Shown in pieces: positions 28,111 to 36,277 of a DNA stretch of 64,000 nt. The DNA lies in NCBI GenBank assembly GCA_938074325.1, contig CALJFZ010000033.1, positions 1-64,000 on the forward strand. Reading direction: 5' to 3'. Below the pieces are notes generated by a model that was given only the letters and a program-made list of their open reading frames with translations, was not told the DNA's origin and ran no database searches. The DNA is from an uncultured Flavobacteriales bacterium (GTDB lineage Bacteria; Bacteroidota; Bacteroidia; Flavobacteriales_D; Sanyastnellaceae). Position numbers and translations under genes: made by a program. Each line of letters starts with the position of its first letter. Within the stretch, counting starts at the first letter, position 1.

Positions 28111-28896
28111 TCACAACCGGGAGGCGTACAAATTGCCTGCGCGCAGCCGCATTGTATTGTACTGCAATGGCTCGTTGGTTGTACGGTCCCGTACGATGAT
28201 GCCCATGCTGCGCAAGATGCCATCCCCTGCAGCACAATCCCATTCCATGTATGAGGCACTGCGCGCGTGAACATCCGCTTCGCCAGTGGCCAGGAGGCAA
28301 AATTTCAATGCGCCGCTCACCGCCTCCATGCGGAACTCGCGTGGATTAAATCCTGCTGGTAGCAAGGCTTCCAGTTCCAGGGCTTCATTCCAGCTCGTCA
28401 CCAAACGGTAGGGAGGTTGAGGAGGCTTCGAAACAATGGGGCTTCGTTGGTTCAGGTCGTTTAATGGAGCAACGAACGGAGGGGCTGAACTCGCGCCTGC
28501 ATAAACTCGGTTGGCAAGCGGGTCGGCGACGACGCCGAGCAAAGGACCGGATGCATCGCACAGGGCGATGTTTACGGCAAACCCTTCTCGATTGTCGAGG
28601 TAGGATTGGGTCCCGTCGAGCGGGTCGACCAACCAAAACAAGGGCCAGCTTGCGCGTTCGGCAAAGGCCGGTAATTCGCCTTCTTCGCTGATGATGGGGA
28701 TGCCGTATTCATCCAGCACTGCACGAATGGTGTGGTGGCTTTCGATGTCGACAGCAGAGACCAAACTTCCGTCGCGTTTGGCGCGAATGACCAAGCTTTC
28801 ATTTTGGTCATTAAGATGATGAAGCAGCACTTCAGATGCCGCTGCCGCTGCCGCCAACGCGCCGTCCAACAACTCATTCAGTCTCTTGACGTCCAT
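28111..28896 (-). CDS. cysQ: 3'(2'),5'-bisphosphate nucleotidase CysQ-like
   Basis: A 261-residue inositol-monophosphatase-superfamily enzyme. CysQ removes the 3' phosphate of PAP/PAPS in sulfur assimilation. The metal-binding motifs are present: SEEGE near residue 70 and DPLDGTQSYL near residue 92. The second aspartate motif near the C terminus reads YMEWDCAAGDGILRSMG. CysQ is favoured over an inositol phosphatase by the SEEGE and DPLDGT pattern and by length. It is divergent from the thiamin-linked TonB receptor, sharing a 180-base intergenic region with its riboswitch. Confidence 0.85.
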   Translation of the reverse strand: MDVKRLNELLDGALAAAAAASEVLLHHLNDQNESLVIRAKRDGSLVSAVDIESHHTIRAVLDEYGIPIISEEGELPAFAERASWPLFWLVDPLDGTQSYLDNREGFAVNIALCDASGPLLGVVADPLANRVYAGASSAPPFVAPLNDLNQRSPIVSKPPQPPYRLVTSWNEALELEALLPAGFNPREFRMEAVSGALKFCLLATGEADVHARSASYMEWDCAAGDGILRSMGIIVRDRTTNEPLQYNTMRLRAGNLYASRL

Positions 28897-28919
28897 GCCA
28901 ACAAGATACAGGTTTGTTG

Positions 28920-28927
28920 TACATTTG
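28920..28927 (+). promoter_or_regulatory. -7 promoter element before the TPP riboswitch
   Basis: TACATTTG matches TAnnTTTG exactly and ends five bases before the riboswitch P1 stem, so transcription would start almost at the aptamer. A clear -33 TTTG at the right distance is not visible. Confidence 0.55.
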
Positions 28928-28932
28928 CTGAG

Positions 28933-29007
28933 TCGCAGGGGTGCCTCGTTTCGAGCGCTGAGATTATACCCTCACAACCTGACCGGGTAATCCCGGTAGG
29001 GGAGCGA
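28933..29007 (+). ncRNA. TPP (THI-box) riboswitch
   Basis: A complete thiamin-pyrophosphate aptamer by eye. P1 is TCGC (28933-28936) with GCGA (29004-29007). Conserved core segments follow in order: GGGGTGCC (28938-28945), CTGAGAT (28958-28964), ATACCC (28966-28971), ACCTGA (28977-28982), the CCGGGTAATCCCGG hairpin (28983-28996) and GTAGGGG. It lies in the leader of a TonB-dependent receptor gene, so binding of TPP should repress that gene. No T-rich terminator follows, which suggests control of translation or an unrecognised platform. Confidence 0.93.
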
Positions 29008-29077
29008 ACCACGGCTGAAATGGCCGGGTTTGGGGCTTGGCCCTCTTGCGTCGTATTACTGTAAAACACATGCTACG

Positions 29078-31342
29078 ATGACAAGTCGATTCACAATCAC
29101 CTTGCTTTCATTTTTCCTCGTCGCTTTGACGGGATTTGCCCAACCCAATGCTGGGTCCACAGCTAGCGAGGACTCGCTCATGCAGTCCGTCCAACTGCTA
29201 CCAGCAACCGTTGCGGCGATCCAAGCACCTGAGCGGGCACCGTTTCCAACACAAACCGTTGAAGCCGTGGAATTGGCCAAAAGGGATGCGTCCATGGACA
29301 TGCCTTTCTTGCTCCGTTTCACGCCCTCTCTTGTGGTGACTTCAGATGCGGGAGCGGGCATTGGCTATACCTCCATGCGCATTCGCGGTTCGGACCAAAC
29401 CCACATTAACGTAACCATCAATGGGGTGGCTTTGAACGACGCCGAATCGCATCAGGTGTACTGGGTGGATTTGCCGGATTTGGCGAGCAGCGTCGACAAC
29501 TTGACCATCCAACGCGGAGTGGGCAGTTCGTCCAATGGCGCAGGTGCCTTCGGTGCCACCGTGGCGGTACAGACCATGGAATTCAACGAGCAGCCGGGAG
29601 GACGCTTGGTGCTCTCTGGAGGTTCATTTGGCACGTTGCGCAGCATGGCCCAGTGGAGCACCGGTCGCATGGGCTCGGGCTTCTACATGGAAGGCCGTGC
29701 ATCGCGCATTTTGTCGGATGGGTACATGGACCGTTCGGCCAGCGACCTGACCAGCATGCAGTTGGGCTTGGGGTACCGTTGGGACTCCGGTCAAATCGCT
29801 TACTCCGCGATGCTGGGGCATGAGCGCACCGAGCAGGCGTGGTATGGTGTTCCGCGCATTGGATTGGATGCGCCGGCGGATTCGATTTGGGCGTGGGCTG
29901 CCAATTCTTACGAGTACGGGTACGGTGCCGATTCAGCGCGCATCGAAGACTTGATCGCACGTGGCCGCCAGCACAACTACTACAACTACGAAGACCAAGT
30001 GGATGACTACCGCCAGGATCACCACCAAGTCCACGTGAGTCAGCAAGCCGGAGCATGGGACTTTGGGGCAACATTGCACTACACGGCAGGCGCTGGATAC
30101 TATGAGCAGTACCGATCAGACGACGACATTGCGCTTTACGGCGGAACGCCCGTCATCACAGCGGGTGATACCATCACCACGGCAGACGTCATCCGACGTC
30201 GGTGGTTGGACAACGACTATTTCGGTGGCATCGTGCAAGGTGCACGCAGCTTTGACCGGGGCGGAGTTCAGTTCGGACTCGGGGCCTTTGATTATGAGGG
30301 AGCCCACTTTGGCAATCCCATTTGGATGGCAGCAGGAGGCGACGCACTCTCTCCACAGCACCGTTACTACGATAACACAGGTTCTAAAACCGATCGCTAT
30401 GGATTTGTCAGTGGTGACCTGCAGTCCCAGGACGGGGCGATGAACCTGCGCGGTGAATTGCAGGTGCGGCAAGTAGGGTACCAAGTAGCGGGTACGGATA
30501 ACGATTTGCGCACGCTCATGGTAGACACGGCGATGGCGTTTGTAAATCCCAAACTGGGCGTCGATTACTTGGTGAGCTCAAGCAGCCGGGTTTTCGCATC
30601 AATCGCGAAAGGGAGCCGCGAACCCGTGCGAAACGATTTCATCGATCGCCTCACGGACGCTTATCCAAAGGCCGAGCAGCTGTTGGATATCGAGCTCGGT
30701 TGGGAGATTTCAACGCCAGAGTGGAGCATGCAGGCAGTCGCCTACAACATGCAATACGAAAATCAATTGGTCCTCACCGGGGCACTCAATGACGTGGGAT
30801 CGCCGGTTCGTCAAAACGTAGCGAGCAGTTTCCGCAGGGGGTTGGAATGGACCAATGTTTGGCGGCCATTTAACGGCTTCCAGTGGTACAGCACGGTCAC
30901 GGCCTCCCAGAACCGCATCACGGACTTTGGCTTTGACTTGGGCATGGAGCCGGCAGACATCAGCTTCTCTCCCAACTTCACCGCATCCAGTGTGGTGACG
31001 TGGGAGGCGTTGAACCGATTGAATGAAGAAGGCATTGGCTCGACTTGTTTGGTGGAGTGGTCTGCTCGCCACGTGGGCAAGCAATACCTAGACAATACCT
31101 CCAGCGATGTGCGCTCCTTGGATGCATACAACGTACACGACGCTCGCGTGCGTTGGATGTGGAGCCGTCCGAATGGATCATACGTGGCGCTGACAGGCTA
31201 CCTGCGCAACTTCCTGGACGCGCAATACAGCGCGAACGGATGGGCCTACTTTTATGAGTGGGGAGGCGAAGAGATTTCGGAAGTCTACGTATACCCGCAA
31301 GCTGGACGTCACGGATTGGTGGCACTGGAATTTTCCTTCTGA
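29078..31342 (+). CDS. TonB-dependent outer-membrane receptor, probable thiamin importer
   Basis: A 754-residue TonB-dependent receptor: signal peptide to about residue 22, then the plug domain with RIRGSDQTHINVTINGV and PLND-type sequences, and a C-terminal beta-barrel ending in an aromatic residue (LVALEFSF). Receptors of this type pull scarce ligands across the outer membrane with energy from TonB-ExbBD. The TPP riboswitch directly upstream makes thiamin, its phosphate or a precursor the likely ligand, in line with known thiamin-regulated receptors of Bacteroidota. No inner-membrane PnuT-like permease or thiamin kinase is adjacent. I start at the ATG at 29078 because it begins the signal peptide. 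Confidence 0.88.
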   Translation: MTSRFTITLLSFFLVALTGFAQPNAGSTASEDSLMQSVQLLPATVAAIQAPERAPFPTQTVEAVELAKRDASMDMPFLLRFTPSLVVTSDAGAGIGYTSMRIRGSDQTHINVTINGVALNDAESHQVYWVDLPDLASSVDNLTIQRGVGSSSNGAGAFGATVAVQTMEFNEQPGGRLVLSGGSFGTLRSMAQWSTGRMGSGFYMEGRASRILSDGYMDRSASDLTSMQLGLGYRWDSGQIAYSAMLGHERTEQAWYGVPRIGLDAPADSIWAWAANSYEYGYGADSARIEDLIARGRQHNYYNYEDQVDDYRQDHHQVHVSQQAGAWDFGATLHYTAGAGYYEQYRSDDDIALYGGTPVITAGDTITTADVIRRRWLDNDYFGGIVQGARSFDRGGVQFGLGAFDYEGAHFGNPIWMAAGGDALSPQHRYYDNTGSKTDRYGFVSGDLQSQDGAMNLRGELQVRQVGYQVAGTDNDLRTLMVDTAMAFVNPKLGVDYLVSSSSRVFASIAKGSREPVRNDFIDRLTDAYPKAEQLLDIELGWEISTPEWSMQAVAYNMQYENQLVLTGALNDVGSPVRQNVASSFRRGLEWTNVWRPFNGFQWYSTVTASQNRITDFGFDLGMEPADISFSPNFTASSVVTWEALNRLNEEGIGSTCLVEWSARHVGKQYLDNTSSDVRSLDAYNVHDARVRWMWSRPNGSYVALTGYLRNFLDAQYSANGWAYFYEWGGEEISEVYVYPQAGRHGLVALEFSF

Positions 31343-31350
31343 GGAGGCGT

Positions 31351-32103
31351 TCAGAGGGCTGCCTGTTTGAAGGATTCTGGTCGGGGCAGCCAATCCAATT
31401 GGAACGGACGGCTTTCGATGGCTTGTCCAATTACGACTACATCGGCCCCTGCGTGCCAAGCCGCTTCGATGCCTGCAGCATCGTTGATTCCGCCTCCGGC
31501 AATGATGGGGCAGCTGACGGCCTTGCGCACGGCGTGGATGGTGGATGGCGAAATGCTCTGATTTGCACCGCTTCCCGCATCAAGGAATATGGCCTGCAAC
31601 CCAAGCATTTCCCCGGCTACGGCTGTGGCTACAGCGATATCAGGCTTGTTCGATGGGATGGGCAGGCAATGGCTCATGTAAGCAGCCGTGGTCAGCGGTC
31701 CATCTCCAATGAGCATGTAGCCGGTAGGTACGATGTCCATTCCCATGTTGCGAATGCGCATGCCGCTTTCGACGTGGCGTCCAATGAGCAAATCGGGATT
31801 GCGCCCGGAAATCAGGGAGAGAAAAAGAACGGCATCTGCTCCGGGGGCTACTTGTTCGGGGCTCCCCGGGAAAAGCGTGACCCGTCCCGTGTAATGCTTG
31901 CTGAGCGACTGCAAGACTTCTTTGACGTGCCGTGAGGTCAGCAAGCTTCCTCCGACGAATACATCCGTGACAGGCGACTGCTGCAAGCCATCGAGGAAAC
32001 GGGTCCAGTCCCGTCCCGTGGGCAGGTCGTCCGGATCGAGCAAAGCAGCGAGGCGCTTTCGTCCACAGCGGCGGTCTTCCTCCAAGTCTGCAATCCAACT
32101 CAT
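31351..32103 (-). CDS. Geranylgeranylglyceryl/heptaprenylglyceryl phosphate synthase family protein
   Basis: A 250-residue TIM-barrel enzyme of the GGGP synthase/PcrB family, which joins a polyprenyl diphosphate to sn-glycerol 1-phosphate. Motifs seen: LLDPDD near residue 22, VGGSLL, FPGSPEQVAPGADAVLF, GYMLIGDG, and IIAGGGIND and GADVVVIGQA in the phosphate-binding C-terminal half. Bacteroidota commonly encode such a homologue; its lipid product there is poorly established. The ATG overlaps the stop of the upstream hydrolase (ATGA), so the two are one transcription unit. It converges with the TonB receptor after eight bases. Confidence 0.88.
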   Translation of the reverse strand: MSWIADLEEDRRCGRKRLAALLDPDDLPTGRDWTRFLDGLQQSPVTDVFVGGSLLTSRHVKEVLQSLSKHYTGRVTLFPGSPEQVAPGADAVLFLSLISGRNPDLLIGRHVESGMRIRNMGMDIVPTGYMLIGDGPLTTAAYMSHCLPIPSNKPDIAVATAVAGEMLGLQAIFLDAGSGANQSISPSTIHAVRKAVSCPIIAGGGINDAAGIEAAWHAGADVVVIGQAIESRPFQLDWLPRPESFKQAAL

Positions 32104-32981
32104 GAACCGAAGATACACCGAACCACGGTTTCCATGGTTTCCGTTTTTAGCATGTTGTGTCCGGAGCGAACCGTTTGGAAGGAGATATGAGGGGAACGCT
32201 GGGTCATGCGTCGGAGCCTGGAAGCATTCCGTGTAGGAATGATCTTATCATATTCTCCAAAGACAAATGAAGTCCGAGGAATGCGTTCCAAAGCGGCTGC
32301 GATAGCGCGGTGACTGGGCCAGCATCCTCGGTGCGTTCTCCAACCGCGCCAAACCATCATGCGCATGGCGTGGGAAGAAGAATGGAAGTAAACGAAGCCG
32401 TGCAGGTGCTTCGAAATCAATCCCCACTTGAGCAAGGCATCCGACCATTTCCAAACCCGCTTTTCGTTGCGGTCCATCCAAAACCAAGCCCATCGCCCCA
32501 GTTGCGTGTGCACGGTGATGGCATAAAATGGAGATTGTTTCAGCCCATCAGGCGCAAGAAAAACAGCGTGTTGCCAGCTTTTAGGTCGGTCCGCTGCCAA
32601 TGCAAGTCCTATTCTGCCTCCGATGCTGTATCCCAGCAGCGTACGGTCTTTGGCATTCTGCACTTCGCGTCGGATGATGAGGTCCAAAATCCGGTTGAAA
32701 ACACCGGGCTCAATGATGCGATCGTCTTCGCCACTCCCGGGAATTGGAGTGCTTCCTCCATGGTGCGGGAGATGAATGGAAACCATGACGTGGGGGAACG
32801 GCCATGCGAGATGAGCAGAATGCAAATCCTCCAACGGCCTGGCAAAACCATGAAAAGCCACAACGACCGGCACATCCTTTTTGGGTAGGTTTTCAGACGT
32901 CCACACGGCGTATTCAATCCGCCAACCTTCGGATTCAATTATGCTGCGTTTCCCTTGCTCTTCTGGTGTTGCAAACTCCAT
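32100..32981 (-). CDS. Alpha/beta hydrolase
   Basis: A 293-residue alpha/beta-hydrolase-fold protein. Seen are the HGFARP oxyanion region near residue 45, the nucleophile elbow GYSIGG near residue 118, a FGEYDKIIP strand typical of the catalytic acid region, and a late histidine in SGHNML. There is no signal peptide. Substrate is unknown. It is the first gene of a two-gene unit with the GGGP-synthase-like enzyme, which might suggest lipid metabolism, but this is inference from position only. Confidence 0.8.
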   Translation of the reverse strand: MEFATPEEQGKRSIIESEGWRIEYAVWTSENLPKKDVPVVVAFHGFARPLEDLHSAHLAWPFPHVMVSIHLPHHGGSTPIPGSGEDDRIIEPGVFNRILDLIIRREVQNAKDRTLLGYSIGGRIGLALAADRPKSWQHAVFLAPDGLKQSPFYAITVHTQLGRWAWFWMDRNEKRVWKWSDALLKWGLISKHLHGFVYFHSSSHAMRMMVWRGWRTHRGCWPSHRAIAAALERIPRTSFVFGEYDKIIPTRNASRLRRMTQRSPHISFQTVRSGHNMLKTETMETVVRCIFGS

Positions 32982-33034
32982 GGACCAAAGGTCGGTTGCA
33001 ATGTGGATAGCCCGTTGAAATTGTGAATGACTTT

Positions 33035-33067
33035 TTTGCTGAAGGAAGAAAGGTGCGTGTAATTTTG
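33035..33067 (+). promoter_or_regulatory. Promoter for carB
   Basis: TTTG at 33035-33038 and TAATTTTG at 33060-33067 match both elements of the Bacteroidota consensus with a 21-base gap. The carB ATG at 33140 is preceded by a run of ten A that probably aids initiation. The 158-base gap between the hydrolase and carB holds nothing else I can identify. Confidence 0.65.
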
Positions 33068-33139
33068 TCCCCGGAAATTACCCGCTAGGTCTTTAAAGTT
33101 TACCACCCGTTCACCAAGTGAGAGCGGGGTAAAAAAAAA

Positions 33140-35959
33140 ATGCCCAAAGACAAAAGTATCAAGTCGGTCCTCCTCATTGGCAGCGGACCGATCGTCATTG
33201 GACAAGCTTGCGAATTCGATTACTCAGGATCCCAAGCGCTCCGTTCTCTTCGAGAAGAAGGAATCGAAACCACCCTCATCAACTCCAATCCCGCTACCAT
33301 CATGACCGACCCGGTGATGGCGGATCATATTTACTTGGAGCCACTTGAGCCCGCTTCCATCGAGAAGATCCTTGAAAAGCACCCCAACATCGACTCGGTG
33401 TTGCCGACCATGGGCGGTCAGACCGCCTTGAACTTGTGCATTCAATGCGATGAAATGGGCATTTGGAAAGAGCACAATGTGCGCATGATCGGGGTGGACA
33501 TTGATGCCATTGAGATCACCGAAAACCGCGAACGCTTTCGCGACTTGATGGAATCCATGGGCATTCCCATGGCGCCGCAAGCGACGGCCAAAAGTTTCCT
33601 CGAAGGCAAGGAGGCTGCTCAGCAATTCGGCTTCCCGTTGTGCATTCGCGCGAGTTACACTTTGGGAGGAGCCGGTGCGAGTATCATTTACGACCCCGCT
33701 GATTTCGACGAGGCATTGACCCGCGGGTTGCACTTGAGTCCCATCCACGAAGTCATGATCGACAAGGCGGTCATGGGCTGGAAGGAATACGAATTGGAGT
33801 TGTTGCGTGATAGCAACGACAACGTGACCATCATCTGTTCGATCGAGAATTTTGACCCGATGGGCATCCACACGGGGGACAGCATTACGGTCGCTCCTGC
33901 CATGACCCTTAGTGACACCACGTTCCAGCGCATGCGGGACATGGCAATTCGCATGATGCGCGAAATCGGGGATTTTGCAGGCGGTTGCAACGTACAGTTC
34001 GCCGTGTCGAATGATGAGAAGGAAGACATCATCGCCATTGAGATCAATCCGCGTGTGAGCCGTTCTTCGGCGTTGGCATCCAAGGCCACCGGTTACCCGA
34101 TTGCCAAAATCGCTGCGAAGCTCGCCATCGGTTACCACCTTGATGAATTGCCCAACCCGATCACAGGCACCACAAGTGCCATGTTCGAGCCAACACTCGA
34201 TTATGTGGTGGTGAAGGTTCCGCGTTGGAACTTCGATAAATTCAAGGGGGCCAACCGCGAGTTGGGTCTGCAGATGAAAGCAGTGGGTGAGGTCATGGCC
34301 ATCGGCCGCTCCTTCCAAGAAGCCCTGCAAAAGGCTGCTCAGTCGCTCGAAGTGGGCCGAAACGGCTTGGGATGCGACGGCCGCGAACTCCGCGACCAAG
34401 ACGCCATATTCCACAGCCTCCGCCATGCAAGCTGGAACCGATTGTTCCACTTGTATGATGCCATGAAGTTGGGCATCCCAATTCGGAAGATCCACGACAT
34501 CACCAAAATCGATCCGTGGTTCTTGCGCCAAATTGAGGAGTTGGTTCACCTCGAGGAAGAGATTGGCAAGTACACCTTGGACACCATTCCTGAGGTTGTC
34601 TTGCGGGAGGCAAAACAAAAAGGCTACGCCGATCGCCAAATCGCTCACATGCTCGATTGCCTCGAATCGGAAGTACATGCTCACCGGGTAGGTTTGGGCA
34701 TCATCCGCACCTATAAGTTGGTTGACACGTGTGCTGCAGAGTTCCCCGCGAAAACCCCGTATTACTACTCGACTTTCGAAGTTGAGAACGAGAGCATCGT
34801 CACGGACAAGAAGAAAATCGTCGTGCTCGGGAGCGGTCCAAACCGCATCGGGCAAGGGATTGAGTTTGATTACTGCTGTGTGCATGGCGTCATGGCTGCG
34901 AAGGAATGCGGCTATGAGACGATCATGATCAACTGCAACCCCGAAACGGTTTCCACCGATTCCGATACGGCAGACAAGCTCTACTTCGAGCCGGTGTTCT
35001 GGGAGCACATTTACGACATCATCCTGCATGAGAAGCCGGAAGGGGTCATCGTTCAGCTCGGGGGTCAAACGGCGCTGAAGTTGGCAGAAAAGCTCGAACG
35101 CTACGGCATCAAAATCATCGGTACAAGCTACCGCGCATTGGATTTGGCAGAGGACCGCGGTTCATTTTCATCGCTTCTGCGCGACGAGGGCGTACCGTAC
35201 CCGGATTTCGGTGTGGTCGAAACAGCGGACGAGGCCAACGAGCTCAGCAAGAAATTGGGCTTCCCGTTGCTCGTCCGGCCAAGCTATGTATTGGGTGGTC
35301 AGCGCATGAAAATCGTCATCAACGAAGACGAACTCGAGCGGCACGTCATCGACATTTTCCGGGACATGCCGGAAAACAAGGTCCTCTTGGATCACTACTT
35401 GGACGGCGCCATCGAGTGCGAGGCGGATGCCATTTGCGACGGGGACGAGGTGCGCATCATCGGCATCATGCAGCACATTGAACCGGCGGGCATTCACAGT
35501 GGCGACAGTTACGCAGTACTGCCTCCTTACAACCTGGGTGACTTGATCATCAGTCAAATCGAGGAATACACCAAGCGCATTGCGTTGGCCCTTGAGACGG
35601 TGGGCTTGATCAACATCCAATTTGCCGTCAAGGACGATCGGGTCTACATCATCGAGGCGAATCCACGTGCCTCCCGTACTGTGCCGTTCATTGCGAAGGC
35701 ATACGGTGAGCCTTACGTGAACCACGCGACCAAGGTGATGATGGGCGAGGCCAAATTGAAGGACCTCCCGCACAACCCCAAGCTGGATGGTTATGCTGTG
35801 AAGATTCCCGTGTTCTCGTACGAGAAATTCCCAGAGGTCAACAAGGAGCTTGGGCCAGAGATGAAATCAACCGGGGAAGGCATTCGGTTCATTCCGAATC
35901 TGCGCGACCCCTTCTTCCGCAAGGTCTACAGCGAACGCAACTTGTACTTGAGCAAGTAA
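33140..35959 (+). CDS. carB: Carbamoyl-phosphate synthase large subunit, lacking the allosteric domain
   Basis: A 939-residue ligase that makes carbamoyl phosphate from bicarbonate, ATP and ammonia delivered by CarA, for arginine and pyrimidine synthesis. It has two homologous ATP-grasp halves, each starting with a pre-ATP-grasp motif (LLIGSGPIVIGQACEFDYSG and VVLGSGPNRIGQGIEFDYCC), with the oligomerisation region between them. The protein stops soon after the second carboxylate-binding half. The roughly 130-residue MGS-like domain that binds UMP and ornithine in the 1,073-residue E. coli enzyme is absent, a form I recall from other Bacteroidota. carA is not in the window. Confidence 0.95.
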   Translation: MPKDKSIKSVLLIGSGPIVIGQACEFDYSGSQALRSLREEGIETTLINSNPATIMTDPVMADHIYLEPLEPASIEKILEKHPNIDSVLPTMGGQTALNLCIQCDEMGIWKEHNVRMIGVDIDAIEITENRERFRDLMESMGIPMAPQATAKSFLEGKEAAQQFGFPLCIRASYTLGGAGASIIYDPADFDEALTRGLHLSPIHEVMIDKAVMGWKEYELELLRDSNDNVTIICSIENFDPMGIHTGDSITVAPAMTLSDTTFQRMRDMAIRMMREIGDFAGGCNVQFAVSNDEKEDIIAIEINPRVSRSSALASKATGYPIAKIAAKLAIGYHLDELPNPITGTTSAMFEPTLDYVVVKVPRWNFDKFKGANRELGLQMKAVGEVMAIGRSFQEALQKAAQSLEVGRNGLGCDGRELRDQDAIFHSLRHASWNRLFHLYDAMKLGIPIRKIHDITKIDPWFLRQIEELVHLEEEIGKYTLDTIPEVVLREAKQKGYADRQIAHMLDCLESEVHAHRVGLGIIRTYKLVDTCAAEFPAKTPYYYSTFEVENESIVTDKKKIVVLGSGPNRIGQGIEFDYCCVHGVMAAKECGYETIMINCNPETVSTDSDTADKLYFEPVFWEHIYDIILHEKPEGVIVQLGGQTALKLAEKLERYGIKIIGTSYRALDLAEDRGSFSSLLRDEGVPYPDFGVVETADEANELSKKLGFPLLVRPSYVLGGQRMKIVINEDELERHVIDIFRDMPENKVLLDHYLDGAIECEADAICDGDEVRIIGIMQHIEPAGIHSGDSYAVLPPYNLGDLIISQIEEYTKRIALALETVGLINIQFAVKDDRVYIIEANPRASRTVPFIAKAYGEPYVNHATKVMMGEAKLKDLPHNPKLDGYAVKIPVFSYEKFPEVNKELGPEMKSTGEGIRFIPNLRDPFFRKVYSERNLYLSK

Positions 35960-35960
35960 C

Positions 35961-36179
35961 GTGGGACTCCTTCGCCTCATCGCCACGGCCGCGTTGGTCT
36001 GGTTTGTGTTTCGGTGGTTGGACCGCATGTTCGGCGCCAGTGCTCACCGCCGCAGACGACCACAGGATCGCCGTGGGCGCTCAAGAACGACCTCTGCAGG
36101 GCGTTCCGGCAAGGGGACGACGCCCAAGGATGACGGCTTAGGAGACTACGTAGATTTCGAGGAAATAGACGACAAATAA
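35961..36179 (+). CDS. DUF4834-like small membrane protein
   Basis: A 72-residue protein with one N-terminal transmembrane helix (about 3-20), a strongly basic middle (HRRRRPQDRRGRSRT) and an acidic C terminus ending in GDYVDFEEIDDK. The helix-basic-YVDYEE pattern is that of DUF4834 proteins of Bacteroidota, whose function is unknown. It starts with GTG one base after the carB stop, and yfhO follows about 100 bases later. Confidence 0.75.
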   Translation: MGLLRLIATAALVWFVFRWLDRMFGASAHRRRRPQDRRGRSRTTSAGRSGKGTTPKDDGLGDYVDFEEIDDK

Positions 36180-36277
36180 GGCGTCGACCTGTCCACAAAG
36201 CCGTGGGTAAGGTTGGTGCATCGGCGTGAGGAGCATTGCCGGTCCCCGCGTAACTTGGAGGCAAATCTGATCTGCGC

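Noticed and set aside
29008-29077. Intrinsic terminator after the TPP aptamer
   Set aside because: GC-rich GGCC stretches could pair but no T-run follows.
33130-33139. Run of ten A before the carB ATG as a slippage or phase-variation site
   Set aside because: It lies outside the coding frame and A-rich leaders are usual for translation initiation in Bacteroidota.
33224-35068. Long open frame of 614 codons on the minus strand inside carB
   Set aside because: It is fully antisense to a highly conserved gene, has no family resemblance and no start context; it reflects codon bias in a GC-rich gene.
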